From: Gammaproteobacteria bacterium
GTDB lineage: Bacteria > Pseudomonadota > Gammaproteobacteria > Steroidobacterales > Steroidobacteraceae
Reading direction: 5' to 3'
Assembly (NCBI GenBank): GCA_027365225.1
Contig: DAHXNV010000003.1
Location: 1-64,000 of the forward strand
Length of the DNA: 64,000 bases
Numbering within the stretch: the stretch's first letter is position 1; every line of letters starts with the position of its first letter. The position numbers were made by a program, and so were the translations under genes. This document shows, in pieces, positions 17,858 through 27,085 of the stretch. The notes under the pieces were generated by a model that did not search any database, was not told the origin of the DNA, and saw nothing but the letters and a program-made list of their open reading frames with translations.

Positions 17858-19506
17858 CGCCGCATTCCCGCCGGGCGGGGGCCCGCCAGCGCGCGCACGC
17901 TCTGGGCGGCGGCCCTGCGCCGCAGGGTCCAGGCGAGACCGGGATGGCCGCTGTCCTGCCAGAGCCAGGCGCGGGCGAGGAGCGCGTGCGGGTCGCTCGA
18001 GCGTGATTGCCGGTTCGCGCCGGTCAGTCGCAGTGCCTGGCGCGTCAGACCGAGGCGCTCCAGGGCGGCGCGCACGGCCCCGCGCAGGGCTGCCGGCGGA
18101 TGCAGGCGCTGGCCACTGAGCAAGGCCCGCAGGGTCTGCCGTTGATCGGAGTCGATCAGCATCCACAGCAGACGGTCTTGCACCGCCGCGTCCTTCGGAT
18201 CGAGGCGGATCGCCTCGGCGTACGCATACCCGGCGAGCGCGGCATTACCCCGCGCGCTGCCCCATTTCGCCAGGGCCAGCCAATAGGCCGGATAAGCCCG
18301 CCGATCCGCCGGGGCGCGCGCAGCGGCGGTGCGCAGCAGCGTGCCGAGCTCGGTCCACTGTCCGGCTCGTGCGGCATAAGCAAGGCTCTCGAAGTAGAAG
18401 GTCGGGGCCCGAAAGCGCCGCCAGCCCGCTTCAGCCACGGCGAGCGCCGCCGTGGGATCGTGCCGGCCGGCCAACGCCACCAGGCGCAGCAGATCCTGTT
18501 CGCGCGCCACGCCGAGTAGATACAGGGTCTTTTCCGCGCCATAGGCCGCCGGACCGGCGTGCAGATTCCAGGCCAACGCGCCATAGAGTCGCCAGAACGG
18601 CACGTCCGTCGGGGCCGCCTCCCGGCGCACGCGCTCCATGACCGCGAAGGCCCGCCGATCGCGGCCCTGCATGGACAGAAGTTGGGCTTCCTGCAGCGCC
18701 AAATCCGGCGTTGGCCGATAAACCGCGGCGATGCGCCGCAGGGCCCGCAGGCTGCGCGCGATGTCTCCCAACTGATAGGCGAGGTAGGCGCTCTGCTCGA
18801 GCAGATAACGATTGGGGCCGAAGCGCTTCAGATCCGCCTCGATGATCGCCAGGGACTTGCCGGGCTCGGCCAGCGCTCCATAGGCGAAGATCAACGACTT
18901 CCAGTCGGCATGATCGAGCCGTCCGGATCGGGCCCGCTGCGCGAGCAGCCGCACGACGAGGCGCGGTTTGGACAGGTCCAGGGCCAGCTGTAGCGTCTTC
19001 GCGAAGGCGCGCGGATCGCCGTGCTCGGCGAGCCAACGCCACTGTTGGAGCGCTTCGGTCCGCTGGCCGAGCCAGAGGGCCACCCGGATCAGCCGGTGGC
19101 GCCAGATGATGTCGTTGGGTCGCCGGGTGACGGCGGTATAGGCGAGGCGGTATGCGGCATCGAGTCGGTGACTCTGCAAAAATGCCGTGTAGGCGAGCCC
19201 ATAGAGGTTGGCCGAATAACGCCCCGGGAAGGGCTTGAGCGGTCGCGGTGCGCTGTACCAGGACGGGGAAACACCGCCGTCTTGCAGATAGCCGAGCCGC
19301 TTACCGCCGGTGCGGCTCTGTTCGAGCTCGATCGCGAAGTGATTGGCATACTCCTTCGGCCGCCGGTATCTGGCCCGCCATGCGGCGTCGTGCGGCGCCA
19401 AGCTCCCCGCCGCGTTCCACCAATCGGCGGGGACGCGCGCCCCATGAGCGAGAGCGACCGTTGAGAGCAGCGCGCCGGCGCACAGCGTCCAGCTTCCAGG
19501 TCTCAT
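17854..19506 (-). CDS. pelB: PelB middle part: periplasmic TPR protein
   Basis: This 550-aa protein matches the long TPR region of PelB that binds PelA and positions modified polymer. It begins with its own Sec signal (MRPGSWTLCAGALLSTVALA, cleavage near HGA). Helical repeats follow throughout, for example YSANLYGLAYTAFLQSHRLD, RYLLEQSAYLAYQLGDIARSLRAL and GNAALAGYAYAEAIRLDPKD. Its ATG overlaps the stop of the preceding gene by four bases, and its stop overlaps the start of the barrel gene. No transmembrane segment follows the signal, so it should be soluble in the periplasm. Confidence 0.86.
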   Translation of the reverse strand: MRPGSWTLCAGALLSTVALAHGARVPADWWNAAGSLAPHDAAWRARYRRPKEYANHFAIELEQSRTGGKRLGYLQDGGVSPSWYSAPRPLKPFPGRYSANLYGLAYTAFLQSHRLDAAYRLAYTAVTRRPNDIIWRHRLIRVALWLGQRTEALQQWRWLAEHGDPRAFAKTLQLALDLSKPRLVVRLLAQRARSGRLDHADWKSLIFAYGALAEPGKSLAIIEADLKRFGPNRYLLEQSAYLAYQLGDIARSLRALRRIAAVYRPTPDLALQEAQLLSMQGRDRRAFAVMERVRREAAPTDVPFWRLYGALAWNLHAGPAAYGAEKTLYLLGVAREQDLLRLVALAGRHDPTAALAVAEAGWRRFRAPTFYFESLAYAARAGQWTELGTLLRTAAARAPADRRAYPAYWLALAKWGSARGNAALAGYAYAEAIRLDPKDAAVQDRLLWMLIDSDQRQTLRALLSGQRLHPPAALRGAVRAALERLGLTRQALRLTGANRQSRSSDPHALLARAWLWQDSGHPGLAWTLRRRAAAQSVRALAGPRPAGMRR

Positions 19507-20348
19507 CGCCGTGACGCCACGGGCCGACGCTCCAGCGCGGCACTCAGCCAGCGGGAGGCGCGCTGCGGTTGGCCGGCTGCCAGGGCGAGCCGCGCCATGA
19601 ACAGTACGATGGCCCGATCCCGCCACAGACCGGGCAGATGCGCCAGGGTCGCCCGTCCGGCCGCGAGGGCGGCAATCGCCCCCGCACCGCCTTCGAGCCA
19701 GCCCATGCCGTGTAGAAAGAAAGCGCTTTGCCGCACCGGATCGTGACTGCGCGCCGCCAGGGCCAACAGCAGCCGCCCGCCCCGCGCACTGCGGCCGTCC
19801 GCCGCCCAAGCCCGGGCCGCCCGCTCCTGATCCTGGCGGGCGCTCGCCGGGTCGCGCCGGGCCGCGGCCAACCAGGCCTTGGCGCTGAGCGCATAGGCTC
19901 CGATGGCGAAGGCTTCGCGGGCGAGGCTGCGCCACTGCGCCGCCGGCCAGCGGCCTGCCTCGATGAGTTGACCGAGCAGGGGTTGCAGGCGCCGCATCGC
20001 CCGCCGGTGTGGCGCTGTGCCCGCAGCGTGCGCGAAGGCCTCGGTCAGCTCGATGTGCCAGCGCGTGAGCAGGGCGGCGCGATAGAGGCGGCTGCGCGGA
20101 TCGCCCAGCAGCGGCGCCAATTGCCCTTCCGCGGCGCGATACTGGCCGCTGCCGAGCAGCACCGTGGCGCTTTGCAGGCGGGCCCGGGCCTGCGCCGTGG
20201 ATTGCCCGAAGGCGAAACCGCCATGCCAGCCGTACTGCCACGCCACGGCGAGAATGACGGCCAGCACCGCCCCGGCGAACAGCAACAGCCCGGCCGGGCG
20301 CAGCAGGCGGCCGTGCCCGCGCTCAGCCTGATCAGGGGCAGCGTACAT
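19503..20348 (-). CDS. pelB: PelB N-terminal part: inner-membrane anchored TPR protein
   Basis: This 281-aa protein matches the N-terminus of canonical PelB. A single uncleaved transmembrane segment lies at about residues 18-40 (PAGLLLFAGAVLAVILAVAW). The remainder is TPR-like (LQSATVLLGSGQYRAAEGQL, AAGQPQRASRWLSAAL) and would face the periplasm. The start at 20348 overlaps the pelA end by 17 bases, and the stop overlaps the next PelB gene by four. Together the three PelB genes encode about 1320 residues, slightly more than one fused PelB. Confidence 0.82.
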   Translation of the reverse strand: MYAAPDQAERGHGRLLRPAGLLLFAGAVLAVILAVAWQYGWHGGFAFGQSTAQARARLQSATVLLGSGQYRAAEGQLAPLLGDPRSRLYRAALLTRWHIELTEAFAHAAGTAPHRRAMRRLQPLLGQLIEAGRWPAAQWRSLAREAFAIGAYALSAKAWLAAARRDPASARQDQERAARAWAADGRSARGGRLLLALAARSHDPVRQSAFFLHGMGWLEGGAGAIAALAAGRATLAHLPGLWRDRAIVLFMARLALAAGQPQRASRWLSAALERRPVASRR

Positions 20349-23082
20349 GGACGATCACATCGCGGTCCGGGCTCGCAAATTCTCCGGAGGGGCCGGGACT
20401 GGCCGGATGCCCGTTGAGCGCGACGCGGCACGCGCGGATATTGGCGAGGCGAAGCTGAACCGGCACATGGCCGTGCACACCTGCGGTGAATGTCGTGGCG
20501 GTCGCCGCGACGGCCGCGATCGGCGCGTTGGCGCTGATGATATAAGGTGTTCGGGTGGGGGTGTGCCGCAGAGCGAGCCGCACCGAAGGCTGTCCGTCCA
20601 TGTGCACGTAGAGCCTGCCATTGGGGCTGTCGTCATAACCGGCGATACCCCGACTGCGGGCAATGTCGGGCACGCCGAGCGACTTGGGCATGCGCAGCTC
20701 GCGCAGGGCATCGGCGCCGCCGATCCAGAAGCCCTTGCCCTGCCGGGCGATGTGGATGGCGAAGAAATTCTCGACGATATGGGCATAATTGGCGGCGTAA
20801 ATCGGCGTGATCGGCCGCTGCAGCACCCAGCGGTAGACCTTGTTGACGGCCGCCAGAGACGCGAGCGTGCTGCCCGAATACCAATGCGTGTAGATGTCGA
20901 TCGGCTTGAGCCGGTGAGGCCTGTCGGTCATCGCGAAGGTCTGGATGACGTTGATGTAGCCCCAGTACGGGCCATGCCACAGGTTGGTGAAGTAGTCCTC
21001 GTTGGCCTCGGGGGCGAAGACCTGCAGCCACTTGCCGCGGAAGATTCCGATGGGCGGTACCGCGGTGATGGTGGGATTCTTGCGGTTGATGTACGCGGTG
21101 CCGCCGTTGATGTTCATCAGTCCGGCGCGGTAGGCCAGACCCACCACCTCGGCATCCGGATCACAGTCTCCCGACCACTGGTCGATGACCACGCGCTTGC
21201 CGGGGGGCGCCAGATGCGCATCGATCCAGCGCGCGGCGCCGACCGCCTCCATGTAGGGACTGAATGTGTAGCCAGGCACCGGCAGATTGTTGCCGGGCAG
21301 ATTCTCGCCCGCCTCGATGGCCGGCCAGTCGAATGGATGCGACCACATGTGCGAGCCGATCTCGACATAGGGCAGACGGAACAGTCGCCGCGCGACTTCG
21401 GTGCCCAGGGGCGCGAGCGCGGGGTACAAGCCGCGATTCCCGGGCAACAGGTCCCCGACGATGACCGAGCCGGTGAAGGGCAGCTTGTAGCGCTCCACGA
21501 TCCGGTGCATGTAGACCTCGCCAGCGATGTGATACGGCGGGAATTGGGCGCGACTGAGGAAGCCGTCACCGTCGGTGTGGGCCATGAAGAGCCGTCGCCC
21601 GCTTTCCGTGGTGGTGTCCGGGACGGGCATGCGCGGCAGATGCAATGCCGCCCGGTACAGGCGGAAGGGATCGACCAGCCAGCGCATCTTGCCGTCGGGC
21701 AGAGCGGTGAGCAGATAGGGCGGCAGGACATAGCCGCCCCACGGAGTGATCGCGGCGGCGTCCTCCACCTGCCCCGAATCGCTGCGCAGCCGCAGCCAGA
21801 CGCGGCTGCCGCTCGGCGCGGCAACTTGAAGGAAATCCCGCCGGTTCGGCCGGACACGCGCCTCGGCATTCATCGCGGCGGCCGCGTGCTCGATCGTCAC
21901 TGCCGCGACGTTGCGGGAGTGCGGTTTGCTCATCCCCAGGGCGCGATACGCGCCTCGATCCAGATCGTCGGGGAAATTCTGCAGCAGCAGCAGCGGGATG
22001 CCCGCGGCTCGAGCCGCCCGCAGCCACGATGACAGGCCGCCGGCGTCGTCGGGGTGATTGAGGTCGTCCCAGACGATGATTCCGGCGTACTCGCCCGCCG
22101 TCGGCCTGGCCGGTAGGCCCCGGGAAAGGCGGCTGAATACGGGGATGTACCCGAGGTACTCGAGCGGCATGGCGCCGTCGGCGAAGGCGAGACTGTACTG
22201 CTGCGCGTGCGCGCTGTTGTAAAGGATCAGCACATGCCGCGGCATCGGCTCGCGCAACCCCGCGCCGACGGCCGTGAGGTGGCCATTGGTGACGTACGGC
22301 ACGAATCCCATGCCCTCGATCCTGCGGGCATCCTGCCACCAGCCGCGCCGATTCAGGCGCGTCGGCAAGTAGTCGACGACGATGGCGGGCAATCCATAGG
22401 CGTGCACCCGGCGCAACTGGCGGAGCAATGCGTGGCGCGCGGGCGCGGCAACCCGACGATACGTGTCGCTGCGTTGGCTCCAGCCGTGAAACAGGGACTC
22501 CGCCACCACACCGACCAGATCGCGGTGTACCCGGGCGAGGACCGTGAATCCGCGATTGGCGATCAGCGCCGCGCCGGGATGGGTGGCCTCGATGGACCTG
22601 ATGAGCCGCACGAGGCCGGTTTGCTCGGCCGCGCGCGCCCGAGCGCCGTGCACGAGGCTCTCGTAGGAATCGAGCGCATCCAGAAAAAATCCGCGATAGC
22701 CCTGTTGCCAGAGTGGATCGATGACGCGGCGCAGCAGGTATTCGCGGCACTCCCGGCGCGCCAGGTCGATGATCCTGCCCCCCCAGACCGTGTCGCGGCC
22801 GAGGACGCAACCGCCAGGCAACCTCGCGTAGCGCGGGTTGCCCGGCGTCGTTTCGCCCATGCTGGCGTAGGCAAAGACTTTCTGCCCGGCCGCGAAATCG
22901 CGCGGCAGGCGCCGCCGGCCCGGATCGACCACCAGCCAGTGGAAATCGCGGAAGGCGGCGGGTGCGGCACCGCCGCCGTAATAGAAGCCCACACTCGGCA
23001 GGCTGCGCGCCAATGCCGCCGACGACAGACAGAAGCTTGCCAACGCGCAGAGCATGGGCCAAACCGGGGTTCGCAACCGCAT
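20332..23082 (-). CDS. pelA: Pel polysaccharide deacetylase/hydrolase PelA
   Basis: PelA is the periplasmic enzyme that deacetylates and can also cleave Pel. From the ATG at 23082 it has 916 residues; a GTG at 23100 would add six, and numbers here count from that GTG. After a Sec signal (to about 32) there is a GH166-type barrel (about 35-280) with FFLDALDSY (D141/D144) and VVAESLFHG (E201, likely catalytic). A flavodoxin-like part follows. Then comes a CE4-like deacetylase with HTDGDGF (508-514) and EIGSHMWSHPFDW (580-592), whose His584 and His588 should bind the metal. All hallmark residues are intact. It is the first gene of the pel operon. Confidence 0.96.
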   Translation of the reverse strand: MRLRTPVWPMLCALASFCLSSAALARSLPSVGFYYGGGAAPAAFRDFHWLVVDPGRRRLPRDFAAGQKVFAYASMGETTPGNPRYARLPGGCVLGRDTVWGGRIIDLARRECREYLLRRVIDPLWQQGYRGFFLDALDSYESLVHGARARAAEQTGLVRLIRSIEATHPGAALIANRGFTVLARVHRDLVGVVAESLFHGWSQRSDTYRRVAAPARHALLRQLRRVHAYGLPAIVVDYLPTRLNRRGWWQDARRIEGMGFVPYVTNGHLTAVGAGLREPMPRHVLILYNSAHAQQYSLAFADGAMPLEYLGYIPVFSRLSRGLPARPTAGEYAGIIVWDDLNHPDDAGGLSSWLRAARAAGIPLLLLQNFPDDLDRGAYRALGMSKPHSRNVAAVTIEHAAAAMNAEARVRPNRRDFLQVAAPSGSRVWLRLRSDSGQVEDAAAITPWGGYVLPPYLLTALPDGKMRWLVDPFRLYRAALHLPRMPVPDTTTESGRRLFMAHTDGDGFLSRAQFPPYHIAGEVYMHRIVERYKLPFTGSVIVGDLLPGNRGLYPALAPLGTEVARRLFRLPYVEIGSHMWSHPFDWPAIEAGENLPGNNLPVPGYTFSPYMEAVGAARWIDAHLAPPGKRVVIDQWSGDCDPDAEVVGLAYRAGLMNINGGTAYINRKNPTITAVPPIGIFRGKWLQVFAPEANEDYFTNLWHGPYWGYINVIQTFAMTDRPHRLKPIDIYTHWYSGSTLASLAAVNKVYRWVLQRPITPIYAANYAHIVENFFAIHIARQGKGFWIGGADALRELRMPKSLGVPDIARSRGIAGYDDSPNGRLYVHMDGQPSVRLALRHTPTRTPYIISANAPIAAVAATATTFTAGVHGHVPVQLRLANIRACRVALNGHPASPGPSGEFASPDRDVIVHVRCP

Positions 23083-23342
23083 GAAATGACTCGCTCGCAC
23101 CCTACCGTGATTCCCTGATTATGTATTAGGGAGGGGATCACAGTGTCCGGCCAGTGCCGAGTCAACAGGCGATTTGTGTGCGCCAGTTCGCACAATTTCC
23201 CGCGCGCCGCGCGGCCGGCTCGATCGTCGCAGTTGAAAAGACCGCGATCCGCGTGGCCGGGTGACCGGGCAGGTCAGCCTCGCACCCGGCGGTATCGGGC
23301 TGAGGGGTCCGCGGGCCGAGCGACCGCGCCGTGCGCCGGCGT
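23083..23342. promoter_or_regulatory. pelA upstream region with a possible promoter and two inverted repeats
   Basis: This 260-base gap separates the HDOD gene from pelA. On the minus strand an AT-rich stretch (TAATACATAAT, about 23118-23128) could supply a -10 element. Upstream of it lie TGTGCG-N6-CGCACA (23177-23194) and TGACC-N5-GGTCA (23262-23276), both perfect inverted repeats. No sigma-54 or sigma-28 promoter was found. The regulators are unknown. Confidence 0.35.
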
Positions 23343-24242
23343 CTATCCCAGCGCTTCACGTAATGCGGCGATCTCCTCGGCGGATTCGGCCAGCAGGGTC
23401 TCGCAGGCCGGCTCATCGAGTCGCAACCGTTGCAGGGGCTTGGCTGCGGCGATGCGCCCGGAGAGCGCCGCGGTGTCGCTGCAGTCGGCGAGCAGCGTGC
23501 CGGCGAGCAGCGCATCGGCCAGCGCCGGCGCGCCGCGCGCATCCCGCTCGTAGTTCTCCGACTCCTGCACGGCCTGGACGATCTCCTCGGCCATGCCCCA
23601 GTTCTCGAGCAGCGCCGCGGCGATGCTCAAATGCCACGCCCGCTCGATGGCCGCGTATTCGGCCGCATCATGAAACAGGGAACGGTGGCGGCTCGCGCGC
23701 GTCAGAATATAGAGTTTGCCGACACCCTGGAGAAGCCCGGCCAGCAGCGCCGTGTCCGCCATCGCGGTGGTCAGTCGCCGGGCGATGACGAAACTGAGGG
23801 TTGCGACGTTCACGCCCCGCCGCCACAACTCCCCGAGCTGCGCCTCCAGGCCGCGCAGCGCCGGCGCGGCCTGCAATTGGCGCAGCGCGAAGGCGATGGT
23901 CGCGGAGCGCACGGTGTCGAGCCCGACGCGGGTCACTGCGGCGCGCAGATCGCTGACCCGCGGACCGCAGGGGTTGAGCGCGGCCGAATTGGCCATGCGC
24001 ACCAGTTGCGTCGCCAGCACCGGTTCGCTGCCGATGACACGCAGGATACGGCCAAGATCGGCAGCCGGATCGCTGAGCACCCGCTGCACGCGCATGACGA
24101 TGTGCGGAAAGCCGGGAAGCTCCACTTTGCCGTCCGTGAGCTCGGTGGCGAGCTCGCGCACGAATCCGAAGGCGATATCCTGATCCGGCGCTCCCGGTGT
24201 GCCGCGGCTCATGATCGCGTCGGTGTCGAATTGCGAATGCAT
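23343..24242 (-). CDS. HDOD-domain signalling protein (second of a tandem pair)
   Basis: This 299-aa protein is an HDOD domain over nearly its whole length: LPGFPHIVMRVQRVLSDPAADL, GRILRVIGSEPVLATQLVRMANSA and VSDLRAAVTRVGLDTVRSATIAFAL. HDOD is a non-catalytic relative of HD-GYP. The metal-binding HD pair is lost; the usual HDIGK site reads QGVGK here, so phosphodiesterase activity is unlikely. It is clearly a paralogue of the neighbouring HDOD gene 27 bases upstream. Family members act as protein-interaction hubs in chemotaxis, motility and c-di-GMP circuits. The specific role here is not known. Confidence 0.88.
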   Translation of the reverse strand: MHSQFDTDAIMSRGTPGAPDQDIAFGFVRELATELTDGKVELPGFPHIVMRVQRVLSDPAADLGRILRVIGSEPVLATQLVRMANSAALNPCGPRVSDLRAAVTRVGLDTVRSATIAFALRQLQAAPALRGLEAQLGELWRRGVNVATLSFVIARRLTTAMADTALLAGLLQGVGKLYILTRASRHRSLFHDAAEYAAIERAWHLSIAAALLENWGMAEEIVQAVQESENYERDARGAPALADALLAGTLLADCSDTAALSGRIAAAKPLQRLRLDEPACETLLAESAEEIAALREALG

Positions 24243-24269
24243 CGGCGGGGAGCGCTCTTGGGATGCGCC

Positions 24270-25157
24270 TCAGACGCCGAGGGCGTCGCGCAGAGCGTCG
24301 ATCTCGTGCTGCGATTCCTCGATCAGCTGCTGGTAGCCGGAGGTGTCGATCTGCAGGCGCCGGCACGCGGTGACGTCGTGCATGTTCAGCTCCAGCGTGT
24401 CGGGGTGGTCCTTGAAGGCGCTCAGCAGATGGCTCACGGTGAGCACGTCGGTGAGGTCGGGCGGACCGACATGTTTGCGCTCGAGGTCCTCGTAGTTGCT
24501 GACGGCCACGATGATCTCCTCGGCCATCTCCCAGTTCTCGAGCAGCGCCTGGGCGATCGGCGTGTGCCACTCGCGCACGATGCCGCTGTAGACGCCCTGA
24601 TCGGCCAACAGTCCCGGATAGTGTGTGGCGCGCGTCAGGATGTAGAGACGGCCGATGCCGTGCAGCAGCCCGGCGAGCATCGCGGTGTCCGGATTGACGC
24701 GGCTGAAGCGCTTGGCGACCACGTACGACATCGCGGCGACCGCGGCGCTGGTTTGCCACAGTTCATCGAGCGGTTGCTCGAGTCCCTTCAGGGTGTCGCT
24801 CTTTTTCAGCTGCGACATCGCGAAGGCGATCGCGGCGCTGCGCACCATGTTGAATCCAAGCCGGGCGATCGCCGTGCGCAGCTCGGTGATCGGCCGGCCG
24901 CTGTAGTTTATGGCCGCGGAGTTGGCGATCTGCAGCAGCCGGGCCGCCAGCATCGGCTCCGAGCCGATCACGCGTACCACTTTCTCCTGCGAGACCTCCT
25001 CGTCCGAGAGCACCTGGCGTACGCGCAGGGCGATGTCCGGGAAGCTCGGCAGGTCGACCTTGCCGTTGGACAGCTCGGCGGCGAGCGCCTTGACGAAGGC
25101 GAAGCCGTCCGCGGTGCCGCCCTGGGCGGCGGGAAGTTGCTGGGCGGGGGTGCTCAC
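24270..25157 (-). CDS. HDOD-domain signalling protein (first of a tandem pair)
   Basis: This 295-aa HDOD protein has LPSFPDIALRVRQVLSDEEVS, EKVVRVIGSEPMLAARLLQIANSA and a degenerate metal site, HGIGR in place of HDIGK: the His remains, the Asp is gone. It resembles the next gene over its full length, so the pair probably arose by duplication. A sigma-28 promoter candidate sits 27-53 bases upstream of the ATG, making it a likely FliA-dependent chemotaxis accessory gene. Catalysis is not expected. Confidence 0.88.
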   Translation of the reverse strand: MSTPAQQLPAAQGGTADGFAFVKALAAELSNGKVDLPSFPDIALRVRQVLSDEEVSQEKVVRVIGSEPMLAARLLQIANSAAINYSGRPITELRTAIARLGFNMVRSAAIAFAMSQLKKSDTLKGLEQPLDELWQTSAAVAAMSYVVAKRFSRVNPDTAMLAGLLHGIGRLYILTRATHYPGLLADQGVYSGIVREWHTPIAQALLENWEMAEEIIVAVSNYEDLERKHVGPPDLTDVLTVSHLLSAFKDHPDTLELNMHDVTACRRLQIDTSGYQQLIEESQHEIDALRDALGV

Positions 25158-25183
25158 GATCGGGGCCTGTTCATACCCTGTGC

Positions 25184-25210
25184 TTATCGGCAGCCGCCGC
25201 GCAGACTTGA
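25184..25210 (-). promoter_or_regulatory. Sigma-28 (FliA) promoter for the HDOD pair
   Basis: Read on the minus strand: TCAAGTCT (-35, 25210-25203), 11 bases, then a perfect GCCGATAA (-10, 25191-25184). The -35 element matches TAAAGTTT at 6 of 8 positions. The transcript would start near 25177, about 20 bases before the ATG. Confidence 0.72.
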
Positions 25211-25238
25211 TGGCGCGGGCGGGAAATCCCCGTCCGGT

Positions 25239-26414
25239 TCAGTTCGGGCGCGCGCCGTGAGCGGACGGCGGAGCGGGCGTGAGGTCCATTGCATCGGCGA
25301 GCGTGCGCACGATGGCGGCGATCTGATCGAGCGGCAGAACATGCTGTGCCGCACCCAGCGCGACCGCCTCGCCGGGCATGCCCCACACGACGCTGCTGGC
25401 CTCGTCCTGGGCGATCGTGCGGCTGCCCCCTTCGAGCATCTCCTTCAGGCCCCGGGCGCCATCCTTGCCCATGCCCGTCAGCAGGACGCCGATCGCATTG
25501 CGGCCGCCGTTCTCGGCGACGGAGCGAAACAGGACGTCGACCGAGGGCTTGTGGCGATTGACCGGTACACCGTCATCGAGCCGGCAGAGGTAGCGTGTGC
25601 CATCGCGCGCGACCAGCAGATGCCGGTCGCCCGGGGCGATGTAGACGTGGCCGGCGAGAATCTGCTGTCCATCCTCGGCCTCGCACACCGACACGGAGCA
25701 GCGGTCATTCAGGCGGCGCGCGAACGGGCCGCTGAATGCCTTGGGAATATGCTGGGCGATGACTACGCCGGGGCTGTCCGGCGGCAGGCGCGTGAGCACC
25801 TCCTTGATCGCCTCGGTCCCACCGGTCGAGGCGCCCATCGCGATGATGCGCTGGGTGGTGCGCAGCTGCGGCAATCCCCGGTTGCGAGGCGGTACCGCAT
25901 CGATGCCGTGAGCCGGCGCGGCCGCGCCAGGCATGCGGCCCGGGTCGAGCGCGCGCACGCTGGCGCACGCGGCGGTGCGGATTTTCTCGATGAGCTCGGC
26001 GCGGTAGTCGGTGAAAGTGGCGGCGAGGTCGAGCTTCGGCTTCGGCAGGTAATCGACGGCCCCGAGCGCCAGTGCCTCGAGCGTCACATCCGCGCCGCGC
26101 TCGGTCAGCGAGGAGACCATGACCACCGGCATGGGCCGCAGGCGCATGAGATTGCGCAGGAACGTGATGCCGTCCATGCGTGGCATTTCCACATCGAGCG
26201 TGAGCACGTCGGGATTGAGTTGCTTGATTTTCTCCCGCGCCGCATGAGCGTCGGCCGCCGCGCCAACGACTTCGATGTCCGCCGCGGCGCTCAGCATCTC
26301 GGTGAGCAGCTTACGCACCAGCGCCGAGTCATCGACGATCAGTACGCGAATGCGCGCGCGATCTCTCGCCGGCGCCGACCGCGAGGCGGGCTGGAGGTTG
26401 TCGGCTCCGCTCAT
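25239..26414 (-). CDS. cheB: Chemoreceptor methylesterase/glutamine deamidase CheB
   Basis: CheB (391 aa) removes methyl groups from chemoreceptors after phosphorylation by CheA. The N-terminal receiver (about 22-140) carries VDDS and the phosphorylation site Asp74 in [12 protein letters not shown]. The C-terminal esterase has the nucleophile motif MGASTGG, the His-containing [16 protein letters not shown] and the acid-containing GMGKDGARG. The ATG at 26414 overlaps the cheD stop by four bases. The longer open frame upstream lies over cheD. Confidence 0.97.
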   Translation of the reverse strand: MSGADNLQPASRSAPARDRARIRVLIVDDSALVRKLLTEMLSAAADIEVVGAAADAHAAREKIKQLNPDVLTLDVEMPRMDGITFLRNLMRLRPMPVVMVSSLTERGADVTLEALALGAVDYLPKPKLDLAATFTDYRAELIEKIRTAACASVRALDPGRMPGAAAPAHGIDAVPPRNRGLPQLRTTQRIIAMGASTGGTEAIKEVLTRLPPDSPGVVIAQHIPKAFSGPFARRLNDRCSVSVCEAEDGQQILAGHVYIAPGDRHLLVARDGTRYLCRLDDGVPVNRHKPSVDVLFRSVAENGGRNAIGVLLTGMGKDGARGLKEMLEGGSRTIAQDEASSVVWGMPGEAVALGAAQHVLPLDQIAAIVRTLADAMDLTPAPPSAHGARPN

Positions 26415-27085
26415 GTGAACAGCTCCACCTCGCCGCTCGGGGTGTGCCGCCCGAGGCTCTCGAGGTACAGCTGTTCGTGGCGGCTGATGATGCGATTTTC
26501 CACCGGCCGCAGCTTGCGCAGGCGGGCCCGCCCGCTGATCGGGAAATAGAGCACCTTGCGCGGCTGCGTGCCGCCGAGGTCCTCGGCGGCGAGCGGGTAT
26601 CCCTCGATCCGCATGTATTCGCGTATGAATTTGATGTTCCGTTCCCCGACGTCGGACATGCCGGCGAGCACCCGTCCGCCGCCGAACAATTTGATCTCCA
26701 GCCGCTCGCGTACCGCGCCGAGCTTCAGCAGATCGTTGATCAGGCTCTCCATGGCGTACGAGCCGTAGCGCGTGGCGAGCCCGACGGCCGGATCGAGCCA
26801 GGCATCGGCGCCGGCGGTGGCATCCTGCGGCAGCATGAAGTGATTCATGCCGCCGACTGCCAGTTGCGGGTCGCGCACGCACGCCGCAATGCATGAGCCG
26901 AGCACGGTACTGATGACTTCTTCGCCGCGCGTGACGTAGTACTCGCCCGGCAGGATCTTCACGATCCAGCCGTGCTCGCGGTCCCAGTGGCGCTCGAAAT
27001 GCTCGAATCCCGGCACCGCCGGCTGCGGATCCGGCCGCGCCGGGGGCTCAGACCCGCCGGTAGATTGACTTGCCGATGAGCGCAT
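26411..27085 (-). CDS. cheD: Chemoreceptor glutamine deamidase CheD
   Basis: CheD (224 aa) deamidates chemoreceptor glutamines. It shows the catalytic Cys65 in [12 protein letters not shown] and His82 in [10 protein letters not shown], plus the conserved IKLFGGG and VGERNIKF segments. The first 25 or so residues are Pro-rich and variable. It overlaps the end of cheR by 38 bases and the start of cheB by four, forming a cheR-cheD-cheB adaptation module. Confidence 0.95.
   Translation of the reverse strand: MRSSASQSTGGSEPPARPDPQPAVPGFEHFERHWDREHGWIVKILPGEYYVTRGEEVISTVLGSCIAACVRDPQLAVGGMNHFMLPQDATAGADAWLDPAVGLATRYGSYAMESLINDLLKLGAVRERLEIKLFGGGRVLAGMSDVGERNIKFIREYMRIEGYPLAAEDLGGTQPRKVLYFPISGRARLRKLRPVENRIISRHEQLYLESLGRHTPSGEVELFT

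Noticed and set aside
16385-20348. PelB interpreted as a single gene broken by frameshifts
   Set aside because: Each piece has its own plausible start, and two have signal peptides exactly at the breakpoints with stop/start overlaps; a random frameshift would not create these.
23083-23342. Sigma-54 promoter for pelA
   Set aside because: Candidate GG-N10-GC spacing fails at every TGGC-like site on the minus strand of this gap.
23343-25157. HDOD genes as active HD-GYP c-di-GMP phosphodiesterases
   Set aside because: The HD metal pair and the GYP segment are missing; the sites read QGVG and HGIG.
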